64,000 nt of DNA. Source: Geodermatophilus sp. TF02-6. GTDB taxonomy: Bacteria; Actinomycetota; Actinomycetes; Mycobacteriales; Geodermatophilaceae. The stretch covers positions 124,001-188,000 of the forward strand of contig NZ_QOHF01000001.1 of NCBI RefSeq assembly GCF_003319115.1, read 5' to 3'. This document shows, piece by piece, positions 43,494 through 52,356 of this stretch. Positions within the stretch are counted from its first letter, which is position 1. Each line of letters opens with the position of its first letter. The notes below the pieces were generated by a model that was not told the origin of the DNA, ran no database searches, and saw only the letters and a program-made list of their open reading frames with translations. A program made the position numbers and the translations under genes.

Positions 43494-44333
43494 ATGGCAG
43501 GACGCATGGCAGGCAAGGTCGCGTTCGTCACCGGCGCCGCGCGCGGGCAGGGGCGCAGCCACGCGGTCCGGCTGGCCCAGGAGGGCGCCGACATCATCGC
43601 GGTCGACATCTGCGCCGACATCGACACGGTGACGCCGTACTACCCGCTGGCCACCGAGGAGGAGCTGGCCGAGACGGTCAAGGAGGTCGAGGCGCTCGAC
43701 CGGCGGATCGTGGCGCGGAAGGCCGACGTCCGCGACCTGGCCGGGCTGCAGGCCGCCTTCGACGCGGGCCTGGCCGAGCTGGGCCGCGTCGACACCGTCG
43801 TCGCCAACGCCGGCATCGCCACCTACGGCCGGGCGTGGGAGCTCACCGGCGAGCAGTGGAAGGACATGATCGACGTCAACCTGACCGGCGTCTTCCACAC
43901 GGCCAAGGTGGCGATCCCGGCGATGATCGAGGCCGGCCGCGGCGGCTCGATCCTGTTCACCAGCTCCATCGGTGGTCTCAAGGGGATCCAGAACGTCGGG
44001 CACTACGTCGCCTGCAAGCACGGCATCGTCGGCCTGATGCGGACCCTGGCCAACGAGCTGGGGCCGTACTCGATCCGGGTCAACACCATCCACCCGACCA
44101 ACGTCGACACCATCATGATCCAGAACCCCGGCACCTGGGCGATGTTCTCCCCCGGCGACCCGGAGCCCAGCCAGGAGAAGGCGATGCCGGGGTTCCTGTC
44201 GCTGAACACGCTGCCCGTGCCCTGGGTCGAGCCGGTCGACATCAGCAACGCGGTGCTCTTCCTGGCCAGCGACGAGGCCCGCTACGTCACCGGCGTGACC
44301 TTCCCGGTCGACGCCGGCGCCTACGTCAAGTGA
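43494..44333 (+). CDS. Mycofactocin-type SDR dehydrogenase
   Basis: A 279-residue SDR with the motif VAFVTGAARGQGRSHAVRLA characteristic of the mycofactocin-coupled SDR subfamily, in which NAD stays bound and electrons pass to the peptide cofactor mycofactocin. The catalytic residues are Ser in LFTSSIGGLKG and YxxxK in HYVACKHGIVG. The C-terminus YVTGVTFPVDAGAYVK fits. ATG at 43494 follows GGAGGGGA. Lying between two P450 genes, it likely oxidises the alcohol made by one of them. Mycofactocin biosynthesis genes are not in the window. Confidence 0.93.
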   Translation: MAGRMAGKVAFVTGAARGQGRSHAVRLAQEGADIIAVDICADIDTVTPYYPLATEEELAETVKEVEALDRRIVARKADVRDLAGLQAAFDAGLAELGRVDTVVANAGIATYGRAWELTGEQWKDMIDVNLTGVFHTAKVAIPAMIEAGRGGSILFTSSIGGLKGIQNVGHYVACKHGIVGLMRTLANELGPYSIRVNTIHPTNVDTIMIQNPGTWAMFSPGDPEPSQEKAMPGFLSLNTLPVPWVEPVDISNAVLFLASDEARYVTGVTFPVDAGAYVK

Positions 44334-44343
44334 GGACGGTCCG

Positions 44344-45600
44344 ATGACCACGCTGAACCCCCCGACGCCGGACATCCTCTCGCCGGAGTTCATCGACGAC
44401 CCGTACCCCTTCCACCGGGTGCTGCGCGACCACCACCCGGCCGTCTACCACGAGGCCACGCAGAGCTGGTTGATCAGCCGCTACGCCGACGTCGCCGGCG
44501 CGTTCCGGAACCCGGCCTTCTCCAGCCGCAACTACGACTGGCAGCTCGAGCCGATCCACGGGCGGACGATCCTGCAGATGGAGGGCAAGGAGCACGCCAC
44601 CCACCGGGCGCTGCTCAACCCGTTCTTCCGGGGCAAGGGGCTGGAGGCCTTTCTGCCGGTCATCACGCGCAACGCCGCGGAGCTGGTGGACGGGGTGGTG
44701 CGGCGGGCCGGCGGCGAGCTGATCGACGGCATCGCCGGCCGTGGCCGGGCCGACCTGGTCGCCGAGTTCACGACGTGGTTCCCGATCAACGTCATGGTCG
44801 ACATGCTCGGCCTGCCCAGGAGCGACCACGAGCGGTTCCACCGCTGGTACCACTCGATCATGGCGCACCTGAACAACCTCGCCGGCGACCCGGCGGTCAC
44901 CGCCCGGGCCGACCAGACGCGCGAGGAGCTGCGCGAGTACGTGCTGCCGATCATCCGCGAGCGCCGCGACGGGGACGGCGACGACCTGCTCTCCCGCCTG
45001 TGCCGCGCCGAGGTCGACGGTCAGCGGATGTCCGACGAGGAGATCAAGGCGTTCGTCAGCCTGCTCCTGGTCGCCGGTGGCGAGACCACCGACAAGGCGA
45101 TCGCCAGCATGGTCCGCCAGCTCCTCGACCACCCCGAGCAGATGGCCGAGGTGCGGGCCGACCGGAGCCTGGCCGACGCCGTCATCGCCGAGACGCTGCG
45201 GCACTCCGGCCCGGTGCACATGATCATGCGCCAGACCGAGGAGGAGGTGGAGGTCTCCGGGACGACGATCCCGGCCGGCGCCACCTGCATCCTGATGCTC
45301 GCTGCGGCCAACCGCGACGAGCGGCACTTCCGCGACCCGGACACCTTCGACGTCCACCGGCCCGACCTCGACGTGGCGAAGGCGTTCAGCGGCGCGGCCA
45401 ACCACGTCCAGTTCATCCTGGGCCGGCACTTCTGCGTCGGCTCGCTGCTGGCCCGCACCGAGATGACCGTCGCGCTCGACCTCGTCCTCGACCGGCTGCC
45501 GAACCTCCGGTACCAGGAGGGCTTCGTCCCGCACGAGGCGGGCCTCTACACCCGCAGCGTCCCCCGCCTGCTGGTCGAGTTCGACGCCTCGGCCGGCTGA
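44344..45600 (+). CDS. Cytochrome P450 monooxygenase (second)
   Basis: A 418-residue P450. Heme loop: FILGRHFCVGSLLAR. The Cys and the FxxGxHxC spacing are intact, although the usual Gly after Phe is Ile. The I-helix has LLVAGGETTDKAIASM (GGETT) and the ExxR is ETLRH. It lies 10 bases after the SDR stop with GAGGA before the ATG, so it belongs to the same operon. Its low similarity to the first P450 (different heme loop and N-terminus) indicates a separate substrate or position rather than a duplication. Confidence 0.94.
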   Translation: MTTLNPPTPDILSPEFIDDPYPFHRVLRDHHPAVYHEATQSWLISRYADVAGAFRNPAFSSRNYDWQLEPIHGRTILQMEGKEHATHRALLNPFFRGKGLEAFLPVITRNAAELVDGVVRRAGGELIDGIAGRGRADLVAEFTTWFPINVMVDMLGLPRSDHERFHRWYHSIMAHLNNLAGDPAVTARADQTREELREYVLPIIRERRDGDGDDLLSRLCRAEVDGQRMSDEEIKAFVSLLLVAGGETTDKAIASMVRQLLDHPEQMAEVRADRSLADAVIAETLRHSGPVHMIMRQTEEEVEVSGTTIPAGATCILMLAAANRDERHFRDPDTFDVHRPDLDVAKAFSGAANHVQFILGRHFCVGSLLARTEMTVALDLVLDRLPNLRYQEGFVPHEAGLYTRSVPRLLVEFDASAG

Positions 45601-45643
45601 CGTCGGCCGGTTCCCCGACCCCGCACGAGAGGTGGGCCCAGCC

Positions 45644-46702
45644 ATGACGACATCCTCGGTACGACGGCGGTCGACGGGCACCGTCCTGGGTGTCGCGGCG
45701 GCCGCCGGCCTCCTCGTCCTGCTCACCGGCCTCCCGGGCCGGGCCCAGCCCGCGGATCCGTCGTCCGGGAGCCCCACCGAGGTCGTCGCGACCCCGTGGA
45801 TCCGCGGCATCCTCGGCGCCCCGGCCGAGGGGGCACCGCCACCGGTCCCGGAGGGTCCCGCCTTCACGCCCGACGGCGACCTCGTCTTCGTCAGCGCCTT
45901 CGGGGACGCCGAGGGCAACAAGGTCTACGAGGTGGACCTGGACACCAAGCAGGTGAGGCCGCTGTACGGCGATGACACGAGCGTGATCGCCTCGCTCGAC
46001 GTCGCCGCGGACGGGCGCTTCTACCTGTCGGACTACAACGGCGGACCCGGCGGATCAGGACGGATCCTCACGATGGCCCCCGACGGGACCGACGTGCGCA
46101 CCCTGATCGACGCCTTCGAGGGCACGCCCATCTACCCGGACGACCTGGTGATGGACGGCGACGGCGGGTTCTTCTACACCGACATGCAGGGCAACGTCCT
46201 GGAGCCCACGGGGCGGGTCGTCCACGTGGACGCGTCCGGAGCGCAGACCCTCGTCAGCGGCGGGCTGGCCCACCCCAACGGCATCGCCCTCAGCCCGGAC
46301 GGCTCGCGCCTGTGGGTGAGCGAACACCTCGCCAACCGGCTGCTGACCTTCGACCTCGACGAGTCCGGCGTCGCCGTCGACGAGTGGGCACCCGGCACGG
46401 GTGTGAGCGTGTACGCGCACTACAGCGGCGGGCTGGCGGACTCTCTCACGGTCGACGCCGCCGGCAACGTGTACCAGGCGATGTACTTCGGTGGGCGTGT
46501 CGAGGTGTTCGACAGCTCCGGCAACCCGGTCGCCACGGTTCGGCCGGAGGGGAACGGTCCGGAGCAGTTCCCGACCACGACCAACGTGGCGATCCGGCCG
46601 GGCACGCGGGAGGCCTACCTCACCGCCGGCGGGCCGGAGGGGATCTCGATCCTGAGGTTCACCGCACTCGCCGACGCGCTGCCGCCGGTCTGGGAGGGGT
46701 GA
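45644..46702 (+). CDS. Secreted SMP-30/gluconolactonase-like beta-propeller protein
   Basis: A 352-residue exported protein. The signal peptide has an Arg-rich start (SSVRRRSTG), a hydrophobic core (VLGVAAAAGLLVLLTGLPG) and a probable cleavage site near GRAQPA. The mature part is a beta-propeller of the SMP-30/lactonase kind, with FTPDGDLVFVSAFGD, IYPDDLVMDGDGGFFYTDMQ, LAHPNGIALSPDGSRLWVSE and ADSLTVDAAGNVYQAMYFGG as blades and likely metal-binding Asn/Asp. ATG at 45644 is chosen over GTG at 45632 because GAGAGG precedes it. As the last gene of the P450 operon it could hydrolyse a lactone outside the membrane. Confidence 0.86.
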   Translation: MTTSSVRRRSTGTVLGVAAAAGLLVLLTGLPGRAQPADPSSGSPTEVVATPWIRGILGAPAEGAPPPVPEGPAFTPDGDLVFVSAFGDAEGNKVYEVDLDTKQVRPLYGDDTSVIASLDVAADGRFYLSDYNGGPGGSGRILTMAPDGTDVRTLIDAFEGTPIYPDDLVMDGDGGFFYTDMQGNVLEPTGRVVHVDASGAQTLVSGGLAHPNGIALSPDGSRLWVSEHLANRLLTFDLDESGVAVDEWAPGTGVSVYAHYSGGLADSLTVDAAGNVYQAMYFGGRVEVFDSSGNPVATVRPEGNGPEQFPTTTNVAIRPGTREAYLTAGGPEGISILRFTALADALPPVWEG

Positions 46703-46834
46703 CCGCGAGGACGGATTCCAGCGTCCTCACCCCCGCACCGGTGCCCTGGCCGTGCTGTCACTCGATCGGGTGATCAGGGACGCCGTTCGACCTGGTCGGC
46801 GGCCCGGGATCGTCGTACCCCCTCCGCAGGTTCG

Positions 46835-47136
46835 GCCCATGACGTCGACCGGCTGCGCGCGCTCCCGCTGGAGGCTGCGCTGGTCGGCCGGCTGCTCGAG
46901 CGCCCGCCGGTGGTCGCCCGGCTGCCGGTGGGCCTGCTGACCCGGCAGGAGAAGGCCGCCGAGCTGCAGCGCATCCAGGCACGTCGGGCGATGGACGCCG
47001 CCTACGAGGCCGAGCTGGTCATGGGCCTGGCCGATGACACCCCCGCCGATGACGACCCGGCACCGGGCACGCCAGGAGCGAAGAAGGGATCCTGGGCGCC
47101 GGATGCCGAGCTGCCCGGGGTCAGCGACGTGTCGAC
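46835..47136 (+). pseudogene. DUF222/HNH endonuclease 5' remnant
   Basis: The frame reads DVDRLRALPLEAALVGRLLE, then AAELQRIQARRAMDAAYEAE, LVMGLADDTP, and GAKKGSWAPDAELPGVSDV. This is the N-terminal region of actinobacterial DUF222 (13E12-repeat) proteins that carry an HNH nuclease. Homology ends abruptly at VSDV. No DUF222 core or HNH motif follows, and there is no good start codon. These genes are multicopy and often broken. It is a truncated relic. Confidence 0.65.
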
Positions 47137-47221
47137 CGGTCGCCACGTCGACGAGTCGACACGGCTCGGCCGCGCGCGACAGAGCCAGCGCCGCGCCACG
47201 TTGGTGTCCCCGAAGGCGGCT

Positions 47222-47710
47222 TCAGGGACAGCCCCGCAGCTGCGAACCGAGGACGCCTCGGTGCAGCCGCTCGGCCACCTGCTGCAGGCCGTCCCTGATC
47301 AAGCGTCCGTACGCGTCGTCGCCGAGCACGCCGATCGTGGCCTGCGCCTGCTGGAAGTGCTCGCGAGCACGGGCGAGATCGCCCAGCTTGCGGTAGCACT
47401 CGCTCACGTTCAGGTGCAGCGACGGGTACAGGCCGGCCACCGGAAGCGTCACCCCCGCCTGGGTGGCCCGCGCATCGGTGATCAGGTCGGCAGCGGCCAG
47501 CGCTCGGTGGTCCCAGAGCATCTCGTCGCGCACGTCGTCCTGCACATCGGCCATGGCGTGCGCGAGTGTGCACCGGTGCAGCGGGTCCCCTCGCTCGCCG
47601 CCGATCTCGTCCCAGATCTCTGCGAACTGACGGCGAGCGGCCTCGCGCTCGCCCTGGTGGCTGAGCTGCACCACTTCCCCGATCCTGATGAGCGTCGGGT
47701 CCGTGATCAT
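47222..47710 (-). CDS. Small TPR-like helical protein
   Basis: A 162-residue helical protein. Two or three tetratricopeptide-like helix pairs are visible, including VVQLSHQGEREAARRQFAEI, YPSLHLNVSECYRKLGDLAR and AREHFQQAQATIGVL, the last resembling the TPR consensus. I do not recognise a specific family. Similar stand-alone proteins occur in actinobacteria as uncharacterised. ATG at 47710 follows AGGAAGGAG, a strong ribosome binding site. No membrane segment or enzyme motif is seen. It lies in a non-catabolic gap beside a DUF222 relic, so its link to the pathway is doubtful. Confidence 0.75.
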   Translation of the reverse strand: MITDPTLIRIGEVVQLSHQGEREAARRQFAEIWDEIGGERGDPLHRCTLAHAMADVQDDVRDEMLWDHRALAAADLITDARATQAGVTLPVAGLYPSLHLNVSECYRKLGDLARAREHFQQAQATIGVLGDDAYGRLIRDGLQQVAERLHRGVLGSQLRGCP

Positions 47711-47970
47711 CGCCGACTCCTTCCTCCTCTCGCGACAGCGACCGTACTTCGCGGCATCGACCGGCTCGACGTCGTCGAGCCCCGGCAGGACCCGCGGCGG
47801 ATCAGCTCGGTGACGCGGGGGACGTCCCGCCGGTCCGGGCCACCTCACAGAGGGGTCGGCCGGGGGCGCGCCACGGTCAGTCGGGACGGCCTCGACGTCC
47901 CGAACCGCGGCGACCAGGGGTCGCCCTCTGGTGTCACCAGCCGGGATCGACGTGGTGGCCGTCCACACAT

Positions 47971-48007
47971 CTGGTCAAACCAGGCGAAGGGTTCGTAGGG
48001 TTAACCC
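47971..48007. promoter_or_regulatory. Two palindromes upstream of the SnoaL-like gene
   Basis: CTGGT-CAA-ACCAG (47971-47983) and GGGTTAACCC (47998-48007), about 60-90 bases before the start at 48065. They are candidate operator sites. The rest of the gap from 47711 shows nothing else. Confidence 0.45.
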
Positions 48008-48064
48008 GGTCACACCTCGTCCTCCGCCGACGCCCGTCGGCCCCCTGGTCAGGAGATGCCAGCC

Positions 48065-48475
48065 ATGTCCGCTCGCGGCGCCATCGAGAACGTGCTCAAC
48101 CGCTACTCCATCGCCTACGACGACAACGACATGACCGAGATGGCCGACACCTTCACCGACGACGCCGTGCTGAGCATGCGCATCGCCGACGGCGACCTCA
48201 TCGGCCCGTTCGAGGGCAAGGAGGCGGTGATGAAGCTGATGACCGACAGCCTGGCCAGCCAGGACGACCAGCGCCGCCACGTCACCACGAACGTGGTGAT
48301 CCGCAAGGAGACCGACGACAGCGCCGTCGTCAGCTCCTACCTGACGCTGATCCAGGTCAAGGACGGCAAGGCCAACCTGCTCTCCACCGCGCGCTACGAC
48401 GACGAGCTGCGCCGGGAGGACGACGGCGCCTGGCGCTTCACCCGGCGGCACATCCAGCTGGACCTGCCCTACTGA
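48065..48475 (+). CDS. SnoaL-like (NTF2-fold) protein
   Basis: A 136-residue NTF2-fold protein of the SnoaL_4 type (IENVLNRYSIAYDDNDMTEM, ADTFTDDAVLSMRIADGDLI, WRFTRRHIQLDLPY). Such proteins act as small isomerases, dehydratases or hydroxylase-associated subunits. A family-specific Asp is present near the start, but no metal or heme site. ATG at 48065 is preferred over ATG at 48056 since AGGAG lies 9 bases upstream. It is convergent with an SDR gene. Two more NTF2-fold genes occur in the region (55549 and 63152), all beside SDRs. Confidence 0.88.
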   Translation: MSARGAIENVLNRYSIAYDDNDMTEMADTFTDDAVLSMRIADGDLIGPFEGKEAVMKLMTDSLASQDDQRRHVTTNVVIRKETDDSAVVSSYLTLIQVKDGKANLLSTARYDDELRREDDGAWRFTRRHIQLDLPY

Positions 48476-48548
48476 CTCGCGGGCACGACTCGCCGGCACC
48501 GGGGGGACGGCGCCGCACCGACGACACCGTCCCCCTCGCGTCGAGCGG

Positions 48549-49373
48549 CTACTTGTTGAGCGCGCCGGCGTCCACGGGCAGTGCGGCACCGGTGATGTAG
48601 CGGGCCTCGTCGGAGGCGAGGAACAGGACGGCGTTGCTGACGTCGTCGGGTTCGACCCACCCGGTGTCCATGGGGTGCATCCCGCGCATGATGTCCTCCA
48701 CGTCCCCGCGTCCCGGGTGCTCGAGGTCGGGGCGGAAGAGCCGGTAGATGGCGTCGTTGAACAGCATCCGCGTGTCGACGTTGGTGGGGTTCACGCAGTT
48801 GACCCGGATTCCGGACGGCGCCAGCTCGTTGGCGAGCGCCCGCATGAGGCCCATGACGCCGTGCTTGGCCGCCGTGTAGTGCGCGTTGTTGGGCAGGCCC
48901 TTGACCCCGGCGATGGAGCTGGTCAGCACGATCGACCCACCTCGCCCCAGGTGGGGCACCGCCGCCCTGCAGGTCTGGAAGACGCCGGTGAGGTTGGTGC
49001 CGATCATGTCCGCCCACGCCTCGTCGGACAGCTCGACGAGCGGTGCGCTGCCGGCGATCCCGGCGTTGCCGACCACCACGTCCAGCCGGCCGAGCTCGGC
49101 GACGGCCTCGTCGAGCAGGCCGCGCACGGCGGCGCCGTCGCGCACGTCGACCTCCCCGGCCACCACCCGGCGGTCGAGCCGCTCCACCTGCCGCACCGTC
49201 TCGGCCAGGTCCGCAGGCGTCGCGAGGTCGTAACCGATCGAGCCGATCCCGGAGCAGATGTCGAGCGCGACGACGTCGGCACCCTCCTCGGCCAGCCGCA
49301 CCGCGTGGTTGCGGCCCTGGCCGCGGGCCGCCCCGGTGACGAACGCGACCTTGCCCTCGAACCGTGGGCGCAC
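48549..49373 (-). CDS. Mycofactocin-type SDR dehydrogenase
   Basis: A 274-residue SDR with VAFVTGAARGQGRNHAVRLA, the mycofactocin-coupled subfamily signature, Ser in IVLTSSIAGVKG, YxxxK in HYTAAKHGVMG and the tail YITGAALPVDAGALNK. It resembles the SDR at 43494 throughout, including the long insert around NPTNVDTRMLFNDAIYRLFR. GTG at 49373 follows GGAGGGG. It is divergent from an acyl-CoA ligase gene. It would oxidise an alcohol intermediate and donate electrons to mycofactocin. Confidence 0.92.
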   Translation of the reverse strand: MRPRFEGKVAFVTGAARGQGRNHAVRLAEEGADVVALDICSGIGSIGYDLATPADLAETVRQVERLDRRVVAGEVDVRDGAAVRGLLDEAVAELGRLDVVVGNAGIAGSAPLVELSDEAWADMIGTNLTGVFQTCRAAVPHLGRGGSIVLTSSIAGVKGLPNNAHYTAAKHGVMGLMRALANELAPSGIRVNCVNPTNVDTRMLFNDAIYRLFRPDLEHPGRGDVEDIMRGMHPMDTGWVEPDDVSNAVLFLASDEARYITGAALPVDAGALNK

Positions 49374-49514
49374 CGCCCCTCCCCTCGTCGGCGCTCAGCG
49401 GGGCACGACCCGTCGCGGGATCTGGCGCGGCACTCCGCTCCTGAATATGGTGCGCATGTTAGCCGGTGTCCTCGGTCACACCGAGCCATCGGACCGGCAG
49501 CCGGAAGAGGTCTC

Positions 49515-51068
49515 ATGAACCAGGGCCTGATCCCCGCCAAGTGGGCCGCGCTGACGCCGCGCAACGAGGCGATCGTCGACGTGCCGAACAGCCGCCGCCT
49601 GACCTGGACGGAGTTCGACTCCCTCGTCCGGCGGGCGGCCAACGGCCTGCGCGGGCTCGGGTTGGAGAAGGGCGACCGGTTCGCCGTCCTCTCCCGCAAC
49701 TGCGCCGAGTACATGGCGCTCTACTTCGCCGCCGGCCGCGCCGGGCTGGTGCTGCAGCCGCTGAACTGGCGGCTGGCCGGCGAGGAGCTGGCCACCATCG
49801 TCCGCGACGCCGCCCCGAAGGCCGTGATCAGCGCCGACGAGTGGGCCGAGACCGTCGAGCAGCTGCAGCGCGACGTCGACGTCCCGAACTGGCTGCAGTT
49901 CGGCGACAAGAGCGACGGCAGCTTTCCCCGCCTGGTCGAGTCGGCCAGCGACGAGGAGCCGGTGGAGGCCACGTCCGTGCGGGACGACGACCCGTTCTTC
50001 ATCCTCTACACCGGCGGCACCACCGGGCGGAGCAAGGGCGCACAACACACCCACCGCAGCGCCGGGGCGATGATGCTGGCGCAGACCGTGGCCGAGCGGA
50101 TCGTGCCCAGCGACGTCTACATGCTGACCGGGCAGATGTACCACATCCCGATCGTGCTGGCGATGAACTACAACCGGCACGGCTGCCCGCTGGTGCTGGT
50201 CAACTTCGAGGCCAAGCAGGCGCTCGAGGTCATCCAGGAGGAGCGGGTCTCGGCGTTCCTCGGCATCACCACCATGATCAACTGGATGATGGCGGTGCCC
50301 GACTTCGCCTCCTACGACCTGTCCAGCCTGCGCAACTTCCAGTACGGCGGCGGGCCGATGCCCTCCTCCGTCGTGCGCGCGGCGATGGACCACTTCCCGT
50401 GCACGATGATCCAGGGCTACGGGCAGACCGAGGGCGCCGGCATGACGTTCCTCTCCCAGGAGGACCACCTGCGCGCCGTCGCCGGCGACCACCCCGAGCG
50501 GCTGCGCTCCTGCGGCCGGGAGGGCTTCACCGCCTCGATCCGCGTCGTCGACGAGTACGGCCGCGACGTGCCGCAGGACGGCCGCACCGCCGGGCAGATC
50601 ATCGTCCGGGGCGAGCAGAACATGATCGGCTACCTCAACCAGCCCGAGCTCACCGCGCAGACCATCCGCGACGGCTGGATGTGGACCGGGGACATGGCCA
50701 CCTGGGACGACGAGCGCTACGTCTTCATCGTCGACCGCGCCAAGGACATGATCATCTCCGGCGGGGAGAACATCTACTCCGTCCAGGTGGAGGAGGCGAT
50801 CAACCAGCACCCCGCCGTCCTGGAGTGCGCGGTCTTCGGCGTCCCCGACGAGGAGTGGGGCGAGTCGGTCAAGGCCGTCGTCGTGCTCAAGCCCGGGCAG
50901 ACCGCGTCCGAGCAGGAGATCATCGACGAGGCGAAGAAGCACCTGGCCGGCTACCAGAAGCCGCGGTCGGTCGACTTCGTCGGCCAGCTGCCCAAGGCGC
51001 CGACCGGGAAGATCCTCAAGCGCGAGCTGCGGGCGCCGTTCTGGGCCGAACGCGACCGGGGCGTCTGA
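49515..51068 (+). CDS. Acyl-CoA synthetase (FadD-like)
   Basis: A 517-residue AMP-dependent ligase. It has FILYTGGTTGRSKGAQHTHR (P-loop), the signature MIQGYGQTEGAGMTFLSQ, the hinge YVFIVDRAKDMIISGGENIY and the final Lys in LPKAPTGKILKREL. It belongs to the FadD13/FadD17-like class found in steroid or terpenoid catabolism, though the class is judged only by motif style. ATG at 49515 follows GAAGAGG. It starts a rightward operon with a hydrolase, two MaoC-like proteins, a thioesterase, an EthD-type protein and an esterase. Confidence 0.93.
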   Translation: MNQGLIPAKWAALTPRNEAIVDVPNSRRLTWTEFDSLVRRAANGLRGLGLEKGDRFAVLSRNCAEYMALYFAAGRAGLVLQPLNWRLAGEELATIVRDAAPKAVISADEWAETVEQLQRDVDVPNWLQFGDKSDGSFPRLVESASDEEPVEATSVRDDDPFFILYTGGTTGRSKGAQHTHRSAGAMMLAQTVAERIVPSDVYMLTGQMYHIPIVLAMNYNRHGCPLVLVNFEAKQALEVIQEERVSAFLGITTMINWMMAVPDFASYDLSSLRNFQYGGGPMPSSVVRAAMDHFPCTMIQGYGQTEGAGMTFLSQEDHLRAVAGDHPERLRSCGREGFTASIRVVDEYGRDVPQDGRTAGQIIVRGEQNMIGYLNQPELTAQTIRDGWMWTGDMATWDDERYVFIVDRAKDMIISGGENIYSVQVEEAINQHPAVLECAVFGVPDEEWGESVKAVVVLKPGQTASEQEIIDEAKKHLAGYQKPRSVDFVGQLPKAPTGKILKRELRAPFWAERDRGV

Positions 51069-51070
51069 CC

Positions 51071-51871
51071 GTGCCGGTGCTCACCGTCCGCGACGGAGTC
51101 CGGCTGCACGTCCGCGAGGAGGGATCCGGCCCGACGCTGCTCATCCTGCCGGGCTGGGGGGTGTCGACGTGGTGGTTCCGACACCAGTTCGCCGCGCTGT
51201 CCCCGCGCTTCCGGGTGGTGGCCTACGACCCCCGCGGGCAGGGCGAGTCGGAGACGGCCCGGGGGCAGCGCGTCGCCCGGCTGGCCGCCGACCTGGACGA
51301 GGTCATCCGACACATCGGTGCCGACCAGGTGCACCTGGTGGCCTGGTCGGGTGGGGGCTCGACCGTGCTCCAGTACATCGAGCTCTACGGTGCCGACCGG
51401 CTCGGGACGCTCACGCTCGTCGGCGCCGGGCCCAAGCTGATGAAGGCCGACGACTGGGAGCACGGGTTCACGGACCTCGCCGGCGCAGCCGGCTGGGTCG
51501 AGCTCATCCGCACCGACTTCGAGGCCGCCGCACGCGCGGTCCTGCCTCAGTTCTTCGCCGAGCCGCTGTCGGACGACGACCTCGAGGTGACGGTCGCGGA
51601 GATGTGCAAGTGCCACCCGCCGGGCATGGCGGCGGCGTCCTGGGACTTCCTCACCCAGGACCACCGCGACGTGCTGCCGTCGGTGCCCGTGCCCACCCTG
51701 GTGGTCACCGGGTCGGCGGACACCGCCGTCCCCGCCGGCAACGCGCCCTACCTCGCCGCGGCCATCCCCGACGCTCGCCTCGAGGTGATCGAGGGGACGG
51801 CGCACTGTCCCTTCCTCGAACGGCCCGACGCCTTCAACGAGGTCGTCGAGAAGTTCCTCGCCGGTCGATGA
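51071..51871 (+). CDS. Alpha/beta hydrolase
   Basis: A 266-residue alpha/beta hydrolase. The oxyanion region is LLILPGWGVSTWWFRHQFAA, the nucleophile elbow VHLVAWSGGGSTVLQY, the acid TGSADTAVPAGN and the histidine GTAHCPFLERPD. It resembles hydrolases that split C-C or ester bonds in catabolic clusters (MhpC/HsaD-like size). GTG at 51071 is 2 bases after the ligase stop. The stop overlaps the next start (ATGA). The substrate is unknown. Confidence 0.9.
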   Translation: MPVLTVRDGVRLHVREEGSGPTLLILPGWGVSTWWFRHQFAALSPRFRVVAYDPRGQGESETARGQRVARLAADLDEVIRHIGADQVHLVAWSGGGSTVLQYIELYGADRLGTLTLVGAGPKLMKADDWEHGFTDLAGAAGWVELIRTDFEAAARAVLPQFFAEPLSDDDLEVTVAEMCKCHPPGMAAASWDFLTQDHRDVLPSVPVPTLVVTGSADTAVPAGNAPYLAAAIPDARLEVIEGTAHCPFLERPDAFNEVVEKFLAGR

Positions 51872-52356
51872 CCGACCTCAGATCGGCGGCACCGTTCACC
51901 GAGGCCGACCTCGCCGGCCAGGTGGGCCGGGCCTTCCCGGGCGGCAGCTACACCGTGCACCCGTGGCGGGCCTGGCTCCTGGCCGACACCGTGCTGGCGC
52001 ATCCCCCGTCGCTGCGCAGCTCCGGCGGCGGTGCGCAGGTGGCCCACCCCCTGTTCGCGTGGATGGCGGCCACCGGCGCGATGGGCGTCACCTGGGACGA
52101 GCTGTTCTCCTGGTTCGGCGCGACCGCGGCGGACGGCCCGGTCTTCGGCGAGCACGAGACGACGCTGCACCGGCCACTGCTGGTGGGGGCCACCTACCGG
52201 GTGAGCGGCGGGATCGTCTCCGCCGAGCGCAAGGTCGGCCGGCGCACCGGCGTGTTCGACGTCGTCGGCTACGCGATGGACCTGCACGACACCGAGGACG
52301 GGACGCACGTGGCCACCTGCTGGAACTCGATCGTCTTCCCCCGGAGGAACGCATGA
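51868..52356 (+). CDS. MaoC-like hotdog protein, N-terminal-half type
   Basis: A 162-residue hotdog-fold protein of the FAS1-like dehydratase/MaoC-N type (PLFAWMAATGAMGVTWDELF; EHETTLHRPLLVGATYRVSG; VGYAMDLHDTEDGTHVATCW). It lacks the hydratase motif DxxxxxH, which is in the partner at 52353. In actinobacterial steroid catabolism, pairs such as ChsH1/ChsH2 form a heteromeric enoyl-CoA hydratase from two such halves. ATG at 51868 overlaps the hydrolase stop, and its own stop overlaps the next ATG. The tight coupling supports a complex of the two. Confidence 0.85.
   Translation: MTDLRSAAPFTEADLAGQVGRAFPGGSYTVHPWRAWLLADTVLAHPPSLRSSGGGAQVAHPLFAWMAATGAMGVTWDELFSWFGATAADGPVFGEHETTLHRPLLVGATYRVSGGIVSAERKVGRRTGVFDVVGYAMDLHDTEDGTHVATCWNSIVFPRRNA

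Noticed and set aside
44344-45600. Second P450 as a pseudogene because of its heme loop
   Set aside because: FILGRHFCVG differs from FGxGxHxCxG at one Gly only; the cysteine, ExxR and GGETT are intact and the frame is full length.
51071-51871. Naming the hydrolase hsaD
   Set aside because: Only size and the GxSxG motif agree; no other hsa genes are in the window.
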